Origin: Terriglobia bacterium
GTDB taxonomy: Bacteria; Acidobacteriota; Terriglobia; Terriglobales; Acidobacteriaceae
Assembly (NCBI GenBank): GCA_020072815.1
Contig: JAIQGE010000006.1
Span: 1 to 64,000 of the forward strand
DNA length: 64,000 nucleotides
Direction: 5' to 3'
The translations under genes and the position numbers were made by a program. Numbering within the stretch: the first letter of the stretch is position 1; every line of letters begins with the position of its first letter. This document shows, piece after piece, positions 1-9,049 of the stretch. The notes under the pieces are model-generated. The model saw only the letters and a program-made list of their open reading frames with translations, did no database searches and was not told the DNA's origin.

Positions 1-916
<916 letters not shown>

Positions 917-1272
917 ATAAAATTTACTCAGGGCAACATGCGCCGCAAGGCACAATCGCGCTCCTGACAATGGGTCATTGGCACTTAGCCTCACGGCGGT
1001 GTTCAAAACTTATGGTCGGCGCCTTAAACGCAAAAAGACGCAGCTTGCTGCGCCTCTAGCGGTGGAAGTCAATCTATTCAGTTGTGAGGCGTCGTCCTCG
1101 CGCTCTTTTACAAGCTTGGTCTTCCTAGGAGGACCCCTTGCGCGGAATAACACGAAGTAGAACCTGACCTCGCGCCGCGCATTGACAAATTCAAGAGGTG
1201 TAAAAGCAGATCCTTCGCGCAGGGCGCTCAGGATTTCGGCTGGCGGCTCAGACGCCGCCAAAACGCCTCAAT
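917..1272 (+). other. 23S-5S intergenic spacer
   Basis: This stretch of about 355 bases lies between 23S and 5S rRNA and holds no convincing gene. It is unusually long for a 23S-5S spacer. It contains a short hairpin, gacgcagcttgctgcgcc, around 1037-1054. Read on the minus strand this is followed by a T-run, so it may be an antisense terminator or just a processing stem. I see no tRNA in it. Confidence 0.7.
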
Positions 1273-1391
<119 letters not shown>

Positions 1392-1400
1392 TAAAATAAT

Positions 1401-1436
1401 GGCCCGATTCAGAAATGAGTCGGGCCGTTTCCTTTT
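1401..1436 (+). terminator. Rho-independent terminator of the rRNA operon
   Basis: The arms ggcccgattc (1401-1410) and gagtcgggcc (1417-1426) form a 10-bp stem with one G-U pair around a short loop. A T-rich run (gtttcctttt) follows. It lies ten bases after the 5S gene and closes the operon. Confidence 0.85.
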
Positions 1437-1483
1437 GCAGCGCATCTCTTACTGCAGAGGCCGCGGAGTTCGCAGAGGAAAGC

Positions 1484-1535
1484 CAAACCCTTACCGCTGA
1501 TGACGCGGATTTGAACGGCTTCACGCAGATAAGGC
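1484..1535 (+). repeat. Dispersed GCTGATGACG repeat, copy 1
   Basis: The core cttaccgctgatgacgcgga is followed by a degenerate tail ending cacgcagataaggc. Five further copies occur at 2581, 3327, 3515 (inverted), 4449 and 4631 (inverted), all intergenic. The neighbouring 1437-1757 has no supportable gene. Confidence 0.8.
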
Positions 1536-1598
1536 ATAAAGAGAGATGGGGCGGAGAAAGCCTTCGCGATGGCTACCGAAAAGCGGCCGTTGAAGATA

Positions 1599-1623
1599 TG
1601 TGGACCGCAGCCGCCCTCGGCTG
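1599..1623 (+). repeat. 25-bp hairpin repeat, copy A
   Basis: The 25 bases tgtggaccgcag followed by ccgccctcggctg recur exactly at 2680-2704. The inner part cagccg-ccct-cggctg is a perfect 6-bp stem with a 4-base loop. Both copies lie between genes. Confidence 0.7.
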
Positions 1624-1748
1624 AGAGAAATCCAGCATCTTGGAGAATCGTGTAACACAGGCACTCTTCCCTGTGCGTCTTTCCGACCTGCCCATCAACG
1701 CAACTCTTAGTTAAGTGTTTATTGAGGTACTGCGATTCTTCCCTCCAA

Positions 1749-1783
1749 AAGAAAAAAGGGCGCACCGCTTTAGCAATGCGCCC
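1749..1783 (-). terminator. Terminator for the exported protein gene at 1808-2473
   Basis: Read on the minus strand, a 7-bp stem gggcgca/tgcgccc (1758-1783) is followed by a run of Ts (ttttttctttt). It lies 25 bases past the stop codon of the upstream minus-strand gene. Confidence 0.85.
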
Positions 1784-1807
1784 ATCCTCGGGACTCAGGA
1801 GAAAGAC

Positions 1808-2473
1808 TTACTTCTTGAACTTCGCAGGAAACTCCGCGATGATCCCGCTGCTGAGCAGGTCCGCTAGGCCCAGAATATGCGCGTGGATCTTGTCATACTC
1901 CTGGATGTCCGCTGCATAATTGCCTTGCAGCCGGTCCGTGGCCTCAGCCAGCGTCAGGTCCAGGTGCATTTTCATGCCGGCCTTCATGTCGGCGGCCGGC
2001 CAGTGCTTGGGATTGGCGCCGCTCAGAAACGCCGCGATTTCATCCGCGTTGGCGTACCATTTGGCGGCAGCGGCATCGATCTTCGCTTTGTCGCCCGACT
2101 TGGCGGCTTCGATCAGAGCGGCCGCGCCCAGAATATGGTCCTTGAGCAGCGCCGTCAGCTTGGCCCCGGCCGCATCTCCGTAGAACCCTGCTACTGCGTT
2201 GCCGATGTCTGTCTGGTTTTGCAGCAACCGCTGCGTGGTGGCGTCTTTGTCCGGCAGGTTTGCTACGGCGCTGATGATGTACAGACGCGTCCAGGTAATG
2301 TGGTCTTCCCAGAGCTTGCGCATGGCCTTGCTGAAATCAGCCTGGGACATCTGCTGGGAGTCGGCGGGCGCGGTAGCGGCGAAGGCCGGCGCTGTCCACA
2401 GCGCCAGCAGGACTGCGCCAGCTAGGAACGTTGCCAGCGTGCGGCGAAAAGCATCGTATTTCTTGAGTCTCAT
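1808..2473 (-). CDS. Exported helical protein of unknown function
   Basis: The protein has 221 residues. The first 32 are a classical Sec signal peptide: a basic MRLKKYDAFRR head, a hydrophobic core, and an AFA cleavage site. The mature part is almost entirely amphipathic helix, with several His and Asp/Glu positions (for example KDHILGAAALIEAAKSGDK), which suggests a small helical-bundle periplasmic protein. An in-frame start 75 bases further upstream exists. The start at 2473 is preferred because it has the GGGAGAGAGG ribosome site about 8 bases upstream and places the signal peptide at the terminus. A strong terminator follows, so it is probably monocistronic. I do not recognise a characterised family. 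Confidence 0.8.
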   Translation of the reverse strand: MRLKKYDAFRRTLATFLAGAVLLALWTAPAFAATAPADSQQMSQADFSKAMRKLWEDHITWTRLYIISAVANLPDKDATTQRLLQNQTDIGNAVAGFYGDAAGAKLTALLKDHILGAAALIEAAKSGDKAKIDAAAAKWYANADEIAAFLSGANPKHWPAADMKAGMKMHLDLTLAEATDRLQGNYAADIQEYDKIHAHILGLADLLSSGIIAEFPAKFKK

Positions 2474-2580
2474 CTTATGACCTCTCTCCCTCAGGATTGA
2501 ATTGCAAGCGATGAAGGATTCCGTAAAAGATAGAGTCACAGGGAACATGCAGGTTACAGGGACTTCCGCTTAACCGAAGC

Positions 2581-2650
2581 CCTCGCACTGTAAGAGAAAA
2601 CTCAAAGCCTTACCGCTGATGACGCAGATTCAACGGATTGACGCTGGGAA
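2581..2650 (+). repeat. Dispersed GCTGATGACG repeat, copy 2
   Basis: The unit begins cctcgcactgtaagagaaaa, carries the core cttaccgctgatgacgcaga, and ends ggattgacgctg. It shares its whole length of about 65 bases, with small changes, with the copy at 3327-3400. Confidence 0.8.
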
Positions 2651-2679
2651 AGCTTGAAGAAGCGTGGGCTTCTAAGAAT

Positions 2680-2704
2680 TGTGGACCGCAGCCGCCCTCG
2701 GCTG
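2680..2704 (+). repeat. 25-bp hairpin repeat, copy B
   Basis: This is identical over 25 bases to 1599-1623, including the cagccg-ccct-cggctg stem-loop. It lies 45 bases upstream of tag. Confidence 0.7.
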
Positions 2705-2748
2705 CGTTGTGCTCCTAACCACATTGCCGACCGTATACTATCTTCTGC

Positions 2749-3318
2749 ATGTCCTCCCGACTTCGCTGCCACTGGGCCACCACGCCCGCCATGATCGCCT
2801 ACCACGACAAAGAGTGGGGTGTTCCCCAGCACAACGACCATGTCCTCTTCGAATTCCTCATCCTTGAAGGCGCCCAGGCCGGCCTGAGCTGGTCCACCAT
2901 CCTGGCCAAGCGCGAAGCTTACCGCAAAGCCTTCAGCGCGTTTGATCCCGTAAAAGTCGCGCGCTATACGCCGGCGCGGACCGCAAAGCTGCTCAAAAAT
3001 CCGGGCATCGTGCGCAACCGGCTCAAGATCAAATCCGCCGTACAGAACGCCAAAGCCTTTCTGCTAGTGCAGAAGGAGTTCGGCAGCTTTGACCGCTACA
3101 TCTGGCAATTTGTGGGCGGCACGCCGATCAAGAACTCCCGGCGCAGCATGAAAAGCCTTCCCGCCGAAACCGCGGAATCCCGCGCCATGAGCAAAGATCT
3201 GAAGAAGCGCGGCTTCAACTTCGTTGGACCGACCGTTTGCTACGCCTTCATGCAAGCCGTGGGGATGGTGAACGACCACCTGGTGAACTGCTGGAAGTAC
3301 AAGCCAACGAACCGTTGA
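2749..3318 (+). CDS. tag: DNA-3-methyladenine glycosylase I
   Basis: This is a cytoplasmic base-excision repair enzyme that removes 3-methyladenine from alkylated DNA. Its 189 residues match the Tag family length. The four zinc-snap ligands are present: Cys7, His19, His177 and Cys181, with nearly the spacing of the E. coli enzyme (4, 17, 175, 179). The family signatures YHDKEWGVP and LEGAQAGLSWSTIL follow. No Shine-Dalgarno sequence is visible. A TATACT hexamer at 2734-2739 ends nine bases before the ATG, so the leader must be very short or absent. The gene stands alone, flanked by dispersed repeats on both sides. Confidence 0.95.
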   Translation: MSSRLRCHWATTPAMIAYHDKEWGVPQHNDHVLFEFLILEGAQAGLSWSTILAKREAYRKAFSAFDPVKVARYTPARTAKLLKNPGIVRNRLKIKSAVQNAKAFLLVQKEFGSFDRYIWQFVGGTPIKNSRRSMKSLPAETAESRAMSKDLKKRGFNFVGPTVCYAFMQAVGMVNDHLVNCWKYKPTNR

Positions 3319-3326
3319 AGCGGAAA

Positions 3327-3400
3327 CCTCGCACTGCAAAAGAAAAATAAAATCTTACCGCTGATGACGCAGATTCGCGCAGGGATTCACGCTGACAAAT
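3327..3400 (+). repeat. Dispersed GCTGATGACG repeat, copy 3
   Basis: It begins cctcgcactgcaaaagaaaa and continues through cttaccgctgatgacgcaga to cacgctgac. It is the closest relative of copy 2 and starts a few bases after the tag stop codon. Confidence 0.8.
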
Positions 3401-3514
3401 CCCGAAGAAACATGAATCATTGAAGAAATATCGGGTTCTCCAGGCGCAGGCTTCAAGATTCCCGGCTGCATTGCATTCGTTCTCCGTAGAACCCGCGCTT
3501 CTTCGAGCTTTATC

Positions 3515-3560
3515 CTCGGAAATCCGCCCAATCAGCGTCATCAGCGGTAAGGTTTCCTTC
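3515..3560 (-). repeat. Dispersed GCTGATGACG repeat, copy 4 (inverted)
   Basis: The plus strand reads ggaaatccgcc...cagcgtcatcagcggtaagg, the reverse complement of the core seen in copies 1-3. Copies 3 and 4 face each other across about 115 bases with no gene. Confidence 0.75.
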
Positions 3561-3618
3561 GATTCGTGTGCACTCCGCGCCCATTCGCGGCTAACATCTT
3601 CGTGAGGAAATACCTCTC

Positions 3619-4434
3619 ATGAACCACTTGATCACCGGAGCCGCCAGCGGGATCGGCTTTGAGCTGGCGCGAACACTTCTCGCCCGCGGAGACGCCGTCC
3701 TGGCTTGCGACGTCAACACTGCGCCCATGGACCAACTTCGTCCGCACGCCGCCGCCCCGGGCCACTTGCAAATCACGCAACTCGACGTCCGCGATCCCGC
3801 GCAGTGGGAGTCGGCCATGCTAACGGCCTCACGCCTGTGGCCGCGGATTGACACCGTCATGAACGTCGCAGGAGTCATGCACGTGGACGCCCTCGCCGAC
3901 ATCCAGAACAGTGACGTGGACCTGCATCTGGACGTCAACACCAAAGGCACCATCTTCGGGACGCAAGCGGCTTTTCGCGTGATGCGCAACCAGGCCCCCG
4001 ACGACCGCCAGGGCCGCGGCCACATCATCAACATTGCGTCCTTGGCAGGCTTGGCGCCTCTGCCCGGCCTGGCCCTGTATTGCGCGTCCAAGTTTGCGGT
4101 GCGCGGCTACTCGCTCGCCGTGGCCGGCGAACTCAAGCAGCTCGGCATCTCGCTGACCGTGATCTGCCCCGACGCGGTGGCCTCGCCCATGACCGCGCCG
4201 CTCGCGCACAAACCGGCGGCCGCACTGGTCTTCACCGGAGCGCGCCTCTTGCGCGTGGACGAAGTGGTCCGGGCCATCGTGGAACGCGCGCTGGTCAAGC
4301 GTCCCGTGGAAATCGCCCTCCCGCGCCGCCGCGCCCTGCTGGCGAAAGTGGCCGGCGGTTGGCCCGCCGTGGCCAGCCTGCTGACCGGCCGCATGACGCG
4401 CTTGGGGAAGCGCAAGCAGGCACGCTTGCCGTAA
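3619..4434 (+). CDS. Short-chain dehydrogenase/reductase (SDR)
   Basis: This is a 271-residue classical SDR, an NAD(P)-dependent oxidoreductase. The Rossmann motif TGAASGIG is at 6-13 and NVAG at 82-85. The catalytic tetrad is Asn107, Ser141, Tyr154 and Lys158 (YCASK). Asp31 at the end of the second strand suggests a preference for NAD(H). The basic C-terminal 50 residues (RRRALLAKVAGG and KRKQ) resemble SDRs that act on lipid-like substrates near the membrane, but the substrate cannot be read from the sequence. It is a single gene between repeat-rich spacers. Confidence 0.9.
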   Translation: MNHLITGAASGIGFELARTLLARGDAVLACDVNTAPMDQLRPHAAAPGHLQITQLDVRDPAQWESAMLTASRLWPRIDTVMNVAGVMHVDALADIQNSDVDLHLDVNTKGTIFGTQAAFRVMRNQAPDDRQGRGHIINIASLAGLAPLPGLALYCASKFAVRGYSLAVAGELKQLGISLTVICPDAVASPMTAPLAHKPAAALVFTGARLLRVDEVVRAIVERALVKRPVEIALPRRRALLAKVAGGWPAVASLLTGRMTRLGKRKQARLP

Positions 4435-4448
4435 CAAATACAAAATTC

Positions 4449-4530
4449 CACCACGGAGACACGGAGACACTGAGACACGGAGGAAATCAAAACCTTACCG
4501 CTGATGACGCTGATTGCGCTGATAAAGCTT
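4449..4530 (+). repeat. GGAGACAC tandem run fused to dispersed repeat, copy 5
   Basis: A short tandem run (ccacggagacacggagacac, then a third degenerate unit) leads directly into aaaaccttaccgctgatgac and gctgattgcgctgataaag. Two repeat classes therefore sit side by side. The stretch from 4435 to 4711 has no gene. Confidence 0.75.
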
Positions 4531-4630
4531 GGAGCAAATGCTAGTGTTCGAAGCGGCGTGAGCATCTGAACAACTGGGGGCACTCCTGCCTGCGCGCCTT
4601 TTCTTGACTTTGAGTGCCCACCTACCTTCT

Positions 4631-4684
4631 TGTCTTATCTGCGAAAATCCGTTCAATCCGCGTCATCAGCGGCAAGGTTCTTGC
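4631..4684 (-). repeat. Dispersed GCTGATGACG repeat, copy 6 (inverted)
   Basis: The plus strand reads tgtcttatctgcgaaaatcc...cgcgtcatcagcggcaaggt, again the reverse complement of the core. Together with copy 5 it forms an inverted pair about 100 bases apart. Confidence 0.75.
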
Positions 4685-4711
4685 CTCCTTGCGACTAGCA
4701 ACCAACATCCC

Positions 4712-4744
4712 AAAGAAAACAGGCCGGGCTTGAACACCCGGCCT
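4712..4744 (-). terminator. Terminator for the gene at 4768-5640
   Basis: On the minus strand, the stem aggccggg/cccggcct (4721-4744) is followed by gttttcttt. It starts 24 bases after the stop codon of the upstream gene. Confidence 0.8.
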
Positions 4745-4767
4745 GGCTTGTCACCCACTGTTACGCA

Positions 4768-5640
4768 CTACTTCGACTTGGTCACGCTCGCCGTCACCGC
4801 TGCCGGTTGTTCGGAAGGGATCTTCACCGTAGTCAAAATCCGTTCCATTTTGTCGAACAACGCCATGTAGTCCACGGGTTTGGTGTTGTTGGCTGACTCT
4901 TCCACGCCCAGCGCGAACTCGTAGCAGGCGCCGGACTTCTCACCCGTCGGCCCGGGGACAAAGTGGTGGAAGTACTTCACGTCAGTCTGTTCGGTGGCGT
5001 TCTCCACTCGGGAGTACTGCACGCCGCGCACGCTGGCCATGATGGGCAGCGACGCGTCCGTGGGGTCCACCGGCGGATTGCTCTTCACCGCTTCAGGAGA
5101 CGGGTTGGCAAACTGCCAGCATTGTTCCTGTGTCAGGCCTTGGTGCACGCTGACCTTGAAGAACGAAGAAGCAGAATCGCCAGTTTGCCCGATGGTCGCC
5201 AGGGTCACGCCGCCGGGCTGGGAAAAATTGGTGGGCACCGGATCCGGCAGCGGCGAATTCCCGCTCACCGGCTCGGGCATCAGCTTGAACGTCCGCGGAT
5301 AGCGGAAGGTCACGCCGTCATCCGGGTTCTTATAGGTCAAGGTTGAAACCCACACCGGCGCCTTTTTCTTCGCCGTCACCGCGGGTGCGTCCGGCAGCGT
5401 GGCTGGACTGGGCAGCGGCGCCGCCGGAACGATGGTCGTGTTGGGCGCGCTAACGGTGGTTTGTTTTTCTTTGCTGCTGCATCCGTCCAGCGCGATGGCG
5501 AAGGCCACCGCCAGCACCGTGGTGCAGACCAGCGTGAGCGATACGCCCACGCCCAGGGTGTGCCGCATGGCTTGCGACGCGCGGCCAAAGTCGTGTTGGC
5601 TTTTGGCTTCATTGGAGTCGAATGATTTCATGTCCTTCAT
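4768..5640 (-). CDS. Membrane-anchored exported protein of unknown function
   Basis: The protein has 290 residues. A short cytoplasmic head (1-27) precedes one hydrophobic segment (about 28-51), then LDGCSSKEK. Cys54 sits where a lipobox cysteine would be, but Asp in the box is unusual, so this may be a type II anchor rather than a lipoprotein. A proline/alanine-rich linker follows, then a globular domain beginning YKNPDDGVTFRYP, typical of small secreted domains with a 'simple linear motif' strand. A GTG nine bases upstream of the ATG also exists. GAGGTG six bases before the ATG at 5640 decides the start. No family recognised. Confidence 0.75.
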   Translation of the reverse strand: MKDMKSFDSNEAKSQHDFGRASQAMRHTLGVGVSLTLVCTTVLAVAFAIALDGCSSKEKQTTVSAPNTTIVPAAPLPSPATLPDAPAVTAKKKAPVWVSTLTYKNPDDGVTFRYPRTFKLMPEPVSGNSPLPDPVPTNFSQPGGVTLATIGQTGDSASSFFKVSVHQGLTQEQCWQFANPSPEAVKSNPPVDPTDASLPIMASVRGVQYSRVENATEQTDVKYFHHFVPGPTGEKSGACYEFALGVEESANNTKPVDYMALFDKMERILTTVKIPSEQPAAVTASVTKSK

Positions 5641-5869
5641 GTTTGTCACCTCTGCTGCCGGTGTGAGCGTCTGTGGCTTGCGGCAGCATCCTGGTGAATG
5701 GCACGGACGTAGCCAATCCAGAAGTCATTGATTCTGCATTAGTTATTAGCCAACGATTTCTAGCACGGCGTGGTAGGCGAATCACAGTGTGTCAATTGAG
5801 ACACGCTCAGCAAGTCGTGCGGCGAACAACGCTGACATCCACGGAAGTCTTGAGTTAAGCTCTGGAGCC

Positions 5870-6559
5870 ATGCCCACCCCTAAACTCGTGATCAAAAAGT
5901 TTGAGGCCGTGCTGGAGCGCGTCGGCAACCGCTTGAACTGGACCATCGCCCGCGTGCCGCCGGAAGTGTCGAAAGCATGGGGTGTGCGCGGGCAACTCAG
6001 GGTCAAAGGCGAGATCAACGGCTTCGCCTTTCGCACATCGCTGTTCCCCACGCGCGAGCGCGGCCACATGATGATGGTCAACAAACAGGTGCAAAAAGGC
6101 AGCGGCGTCCGCGCTGGGATGAAAGCCCGTTTCCGGCTGGAGCCCGACACCGAGAAGCGTGAGATGCCGCCCTCGCCCGAGCTCGAGCGCGTTCTCAAGC
6201 AGTCCAAGACGCTGAAGAAGTTCCACGATTCATTGAGCTTCTCCATGCGCCGCGACATCGCCCGATGGATCAATGAAGGCAAGCAAGCGGAGACGCGCAA
6301 ACGCCGCGCGGAACAACTTGCCGAGCGCCTGATGCTGGCCATGGAAGGCGAACGCGAACTGCCTCCTGTGCTTCAGGTGGCTCTGGCGCGCAATCCCAAA
6401 GCGCGCGCCGGATGGGAGCTCATGCCACCCGGACAACGCCGCTTCCACCTGCTCGGTATCTTTGGCTACCGCAATCCGGAGTCGCAGGCCCGCCGCATCG
6501 CCAAAGCCATGGAAGCCATGGTGGAGTGCGCGGAAAAGCAGGAACGCAAGCAGGCCTGA
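5870..6559 (+). CDS. DUF1905 and YdeI/OmpD-associated domain protein
   Basis: The protein has 229 residues. Residues from about 5 to 90 (FEAVLER...WTIARVPPEV...VRGQLRVKGEINGFAF) match the DUF1905 beta-barrel. The C-terminal third (SFSMRRDIARWI, then a helix with repeated R/K) matches the YdeI/OmpD-associated domain. This pair is common in bacteria and sometimes annotated as bacteriocin protection; its biochemical role is unclear. A longer reading frame begins at 5789, but the start at 5870 (MPTPKL) fits the family better. The final helix is very basic. Confidence 0.8.
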   Translation: MPTPKLVIKKFEAVLERVGNRLNWTIARVPPEVSKAWGVRGQLRVKGEINGFAFRTSLFPTRERGHMMMVNKQVQKGSGVRAGMKARFRLEPDTEKREMPPSPELERVLKQSKTLKKFHDSLSFSMRRDIARWINEGKQAETRKRRAEQLAERLMLAMEGERELPPVLQVALARNPKARAGWELMPPGQRRFHLLGIFGYRNPESQARRIAKAMEAMVECAEKQERKQA

Positions 6560-6999
6560 ACCCCGAACAGCATGTCGGATCAATCAGGAGGAATCCGTAT
6601 GTTTTCAGGACTTCAGCTGCTCCTCTGCTGTGTCATCCTGAGCGTAGCGACGCTGCGCAGCACGGCGTCGCGCAGTCGAAGGACCCCGAGAATCTTTCCC
6701 TGACGATGCCGCTACAGTGAGTTCTCCCAAAGCACGGTGTCCTACAACAAAGACAAAAGGAAGGTCCCTGGCGAGACGCTCCAAGCGTGTTGGGAATTGA
6801 CATCTTCGAGATGCCTCGACTTGCTCTCGCAGCTCAGCTCGACCCGCGCTCAGCATGAAAGGTCAAAATGGTTACGTAATCCCTAAAAACTGGCAGCCCG
6901 CGCTTCGCAAGATTTGACCGCCGTCAGCGTTCACTCTTAACATGTGCGCTTGGCGCCCGTTTACGTCGCTACCAAACGCCCCTTTTAAGGAGAACCCCA
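6560..6999. other. Gene-free region with dispersed repeat
   Basis: About 440 bases carry no credible coding frame. At 6631-6690 there is a repeat-like segment (tgtcatcctgagcgtagcga ... cgcagtcgaaggacc). A degenerate relative of it (cccgagcggagcgagggaac) appears at 45588-45607. The ribosome site of the next gene is at the right edge (aaggag at 6987-6992). Confidence 0.6.
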
Positions 7000-7515
7000 T
7001 TGAGAAGCCTGCGATTCTCCCCCATCGCCCTGATACTCATCATTTGCCTTGCCGCCGTTTGTGCGGTGGTGGCTTCGGCCCGCATGCAAGACTCCAAAGA
7101 GATTGAACCCGCGCCGGAGAAAAAGGTCGAGCGCGAAGTCCGCGAACTGATGGAGAAAGTCGAGCAAGCTGCCCTGAAAGGCGACTCCGCCTTCTTCCAG
7201 CAATACTTTGACGATGACCTTGTCCGCGTGGAAGCGCGCGGGCAGATGGTCTCCAAGGACGTTGCCTTGCTTGCCATGAAAACCGGCGCGGTGAAATACC
7301 ACATGCTCGAGCCCCGGGAAATGCTGGTGCGGGTCTATGGCGATACGGCGGTCGTGAGCGTGATTTACGACTTCCAGATGACCAGGAACGGCAAGAAGAG
7401 CAGCGGGCCCAACTGGGTCACGCGTGTGCTGGTCAAGCGCGAAGGAAAATGGCGGGAAGTTGCTTTCCAGGCCACCCACATTGAAGAGAAAGAACCAGGC
7501 GTGCGCGTGGAATGA
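7000..7515 (+). CDS. Exported SnoaL/DUF4440-like (NTF2-fold) protein
   Basis: The protein has 171 residues. The N-terminal 27 form a signal peptide or anchor (MRSLRFSPIALILIICLAAV). The rest has the NTF2/DUF4440 pattern: VEQAALKGDSAFFQQYFDDD, then a central YGDTAVVS strand, and ends with WREVAFQATHIE. Such domains act as small-molecule binding or enzyme scaffolds, and the ligand is unknown here. The start codon is TTG; AAGGAG seven bases upstream fixes it. The next gene begins 25 bases after the stop, so the two may be co-transcribed. Confidence 0.8.
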   Translation: MRSLRFSPIALILIICLAAVCAVVASARMQDSKEIEPAPEKKVEREVRELMEKVEQAALKGDSAFFQQYFDDDLVRVEARGQMVSKDVALLAMKTGAVKYHMLEPREMLVRVYGDTAVVSVIYDFQMTRNGKKSSGPNWVTRVLVKREGKWREVAFQATHIEEKEPGVRVE

Positions 7516-7540
7516 ACGGCGAGTCCTGCACGGAGAGTAA

Positions 7541-7915
7541 ATGTCCTTTGTCTGCCCAGTCTGTGATCAGAGCTCATTGAAGATTACTTTCTCTCTGGAA
7601 CTGCCGCCCAGCGGTGATGACGATGAAGTCACGCTTCAAACCGTGAAGTGCGCGGAATGCAGTTTCCGCGGGCTGGCTGTCTATCGCGAAAGCCGGCACG
7701 GCAGCCTGGATTCCGAATCGTGGCAGCACGATGGGTACGTGACCAGCGATGAGGTCATGGAGCGATTGCTGACAACCATGCTGCTGTGTCATTCTCCAAA
7801 GAACCGCCGCTGCGCGTGTGAGGCGCATGCGTCGCTCGGCAAGCATGACTGGTCAGCCCCGGCGCGGAGCGGAATTGAGGTAATCCAGCGGTTTGAAATG
7901 CGCCGGGCGCGCTGA
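7541..7915 (+). CDS. Small zinc-ribbon protein
   Basis: The protein has 124 residues. Two CxxC pairs (CPVCD at 5-9 and CAECSF from 36) separated by about 28 residues make a treble-clef or ribbon zinc site. A third CAC motif lies near residue 90. There is no signal peptide, so it is cytoplasmic. The GGAGAG sequence a few bases before the ATG supports the start. Function unknown; it may bind nucleic acid or protein. Confidence 0.7.
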   Translation: MSFVCPVCDQSSLKITFSLELPPSGDDDEVTLQTVKCAECSFRGLAVYRESRHGSLDSESWQHDGYVTSDEVMERLLTTMLLCHSPKNRRCACEAHASLGKHDWSAPARSGIEVIQRFEMRRAR

Positions 7916-7936
7916 TGGCCCAAGTTAGGTTCCGCC

Positions 7937-8992
7937 TCATCCAATCCGCAGTTTATCGCGGCGGCGGCGATCACCGCGGGCCAGCTCCACGATCTCGCTG
8001 ATCATCTCCGCGTACGAGCGCCCGGATTTCTTGGCTGACATAAAGAACTCTGAGTCGCTGGACAGCCAGGGATTGGGATTGGCTTCAATCACGTAGACCT
8101 CACCCTTGGTGGAAATTCGCATATCAATCCGGCCGTAGTCGCGCAGCTTGAGGATCTGATAGGTGACCAGAGCGGTCTTGCTCAGCAGCTTGGCGGTGGC
8201 CTCATCCATGTCTTCCATCGGCGCCGACTTGGTGACTTTGTACGCCTCACTGTCTTTTTCCCACTTCACTTCCGTGCCGGCGACTTTGGGCATGCTGGCC
8301 GGAAGACGCGAGAGGTCCAGCTCAATCATGGGCAGCACCTCCGGACGCTGGTTGCCGAGAATGCCGGCGTAGATTTCGCGGCCTTCAATGTACTCTTCAA
8401 TCAGCGCGGGCGAGTCGAATTCCTCCTGGACGTAATGAATGCGCTGCATCAGTTCCTTCACGCTGGTGACCACGGCGTCCTTGTCAATGCCCAGCGATCC
8501 GTCTTCCGAGATGGGCTTTACGATGAGCGGGAACTTGATGTCGTGCGAATGTTCCAGATTGCCCTGATAACAGGTGGCGAAGTAAGGCGTACGGATGCCG
8601 TGAAACTCGAACAACTTTTTCGCCAGGCCCTTGTCCTGCGCCATGTACAGCCCCTGCGGGCCGGCGCCGGTGTAGGGGCGGCCGAGCAGGTCCAGGTAGG
8701 CGGCCACGTGCATTTCTTTGTTGTCGTCGCCGGCGTAGGACTCCACCAGGTTGAAGAAGAGGTCGGTTTCCACGCGGGCCAGCGCGGTCAGCGACTTGTC
8801 TTCTCCGTCCAGCACAACGTAGCTTGGCTCGTGGCCGAGTTTTTCCAGCGCTTCAAAAATCTCTTCGCGGTCGTGTTTCTCGCGCTTCTTGCGTCTCTTG
8901 CCCGCACGCTTCTTCTTTTCCGGTTCCGGTGCGGACTCTTCTTCCTCGCCCCAGTTTTCGTAAAGAATCGCGACTTTTAGTTTCTTCTCCAT
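7937..8992 (-). CDS. ATP-grasp ligase related to D-alanine-D-alanine ligase
   Basis: The protein has 351 residues. The C-terminal two thirds show the Ddl-type ATP-grasp pattern: FPLIVKPISEDGSLGI (glycine-rich loop), ALIEEYIEGREIYAGILGN, RIDMRIS and the metal-binding VIEANPNPWLS. The N-terminal domain carries a strongly basic insert (KKKRAGKRRKKREKHDR, about 26-42) not found in true Ddl, so a different carboxylate and amine substrate is likely. It follows the zinc-metallopeptidase gene by 57 bases on the same strand. A peptide-related role is an inference from that pairing. Confidence 0.85.
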   Translation of the reverse strand: MEKKLKVAILYENWGEEEESAPEPEKKKRAGKRRKKREKHDREEIFEALEKLGHEPSYVVLDGEDKSLTALARVETDLFFNLVESYAGDDNKEMHVAAYLDLLGRPYTGAGPQGLYMAQDKGLAKKLFEFHGIRTPYFATCYQGNLEHSHDIKFPLIVKPISEDGSLGIDKDAVVTSVKELMQRIHYVQEEFDSPALIEEYIEGREIYAGILGNQRPEVLPMIELDLSRLPASMPKVAGTEVKWEKDSEAYKVTKSAPMEDMDEATAKLLSKTALVTYQILKLRDYGRIDMRISTKGEVYVIEANPNPWLSSDSEFFMSAKKSGRSYAEMISEIVELARGDRRRRDKLRIG

Positions 8993-9049
8993 AGAATTTC
9001 CCGTTCAGCTTGCGGCCAACAAGCCGTGACCACGACGGTCCCTCGTGTT

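Noticed and set aside
917-1272. Possible tRNA in the 23S-5S spacer
   Set aside because: No cloverleaf with a T-loop ttcgaat-type motif could be found.
1409-1765. A short minus-strand frame after the rRNA operon
   Set aside because: It overlaps the rRNA terminator and two repeats and shows no domain or ribosome site.
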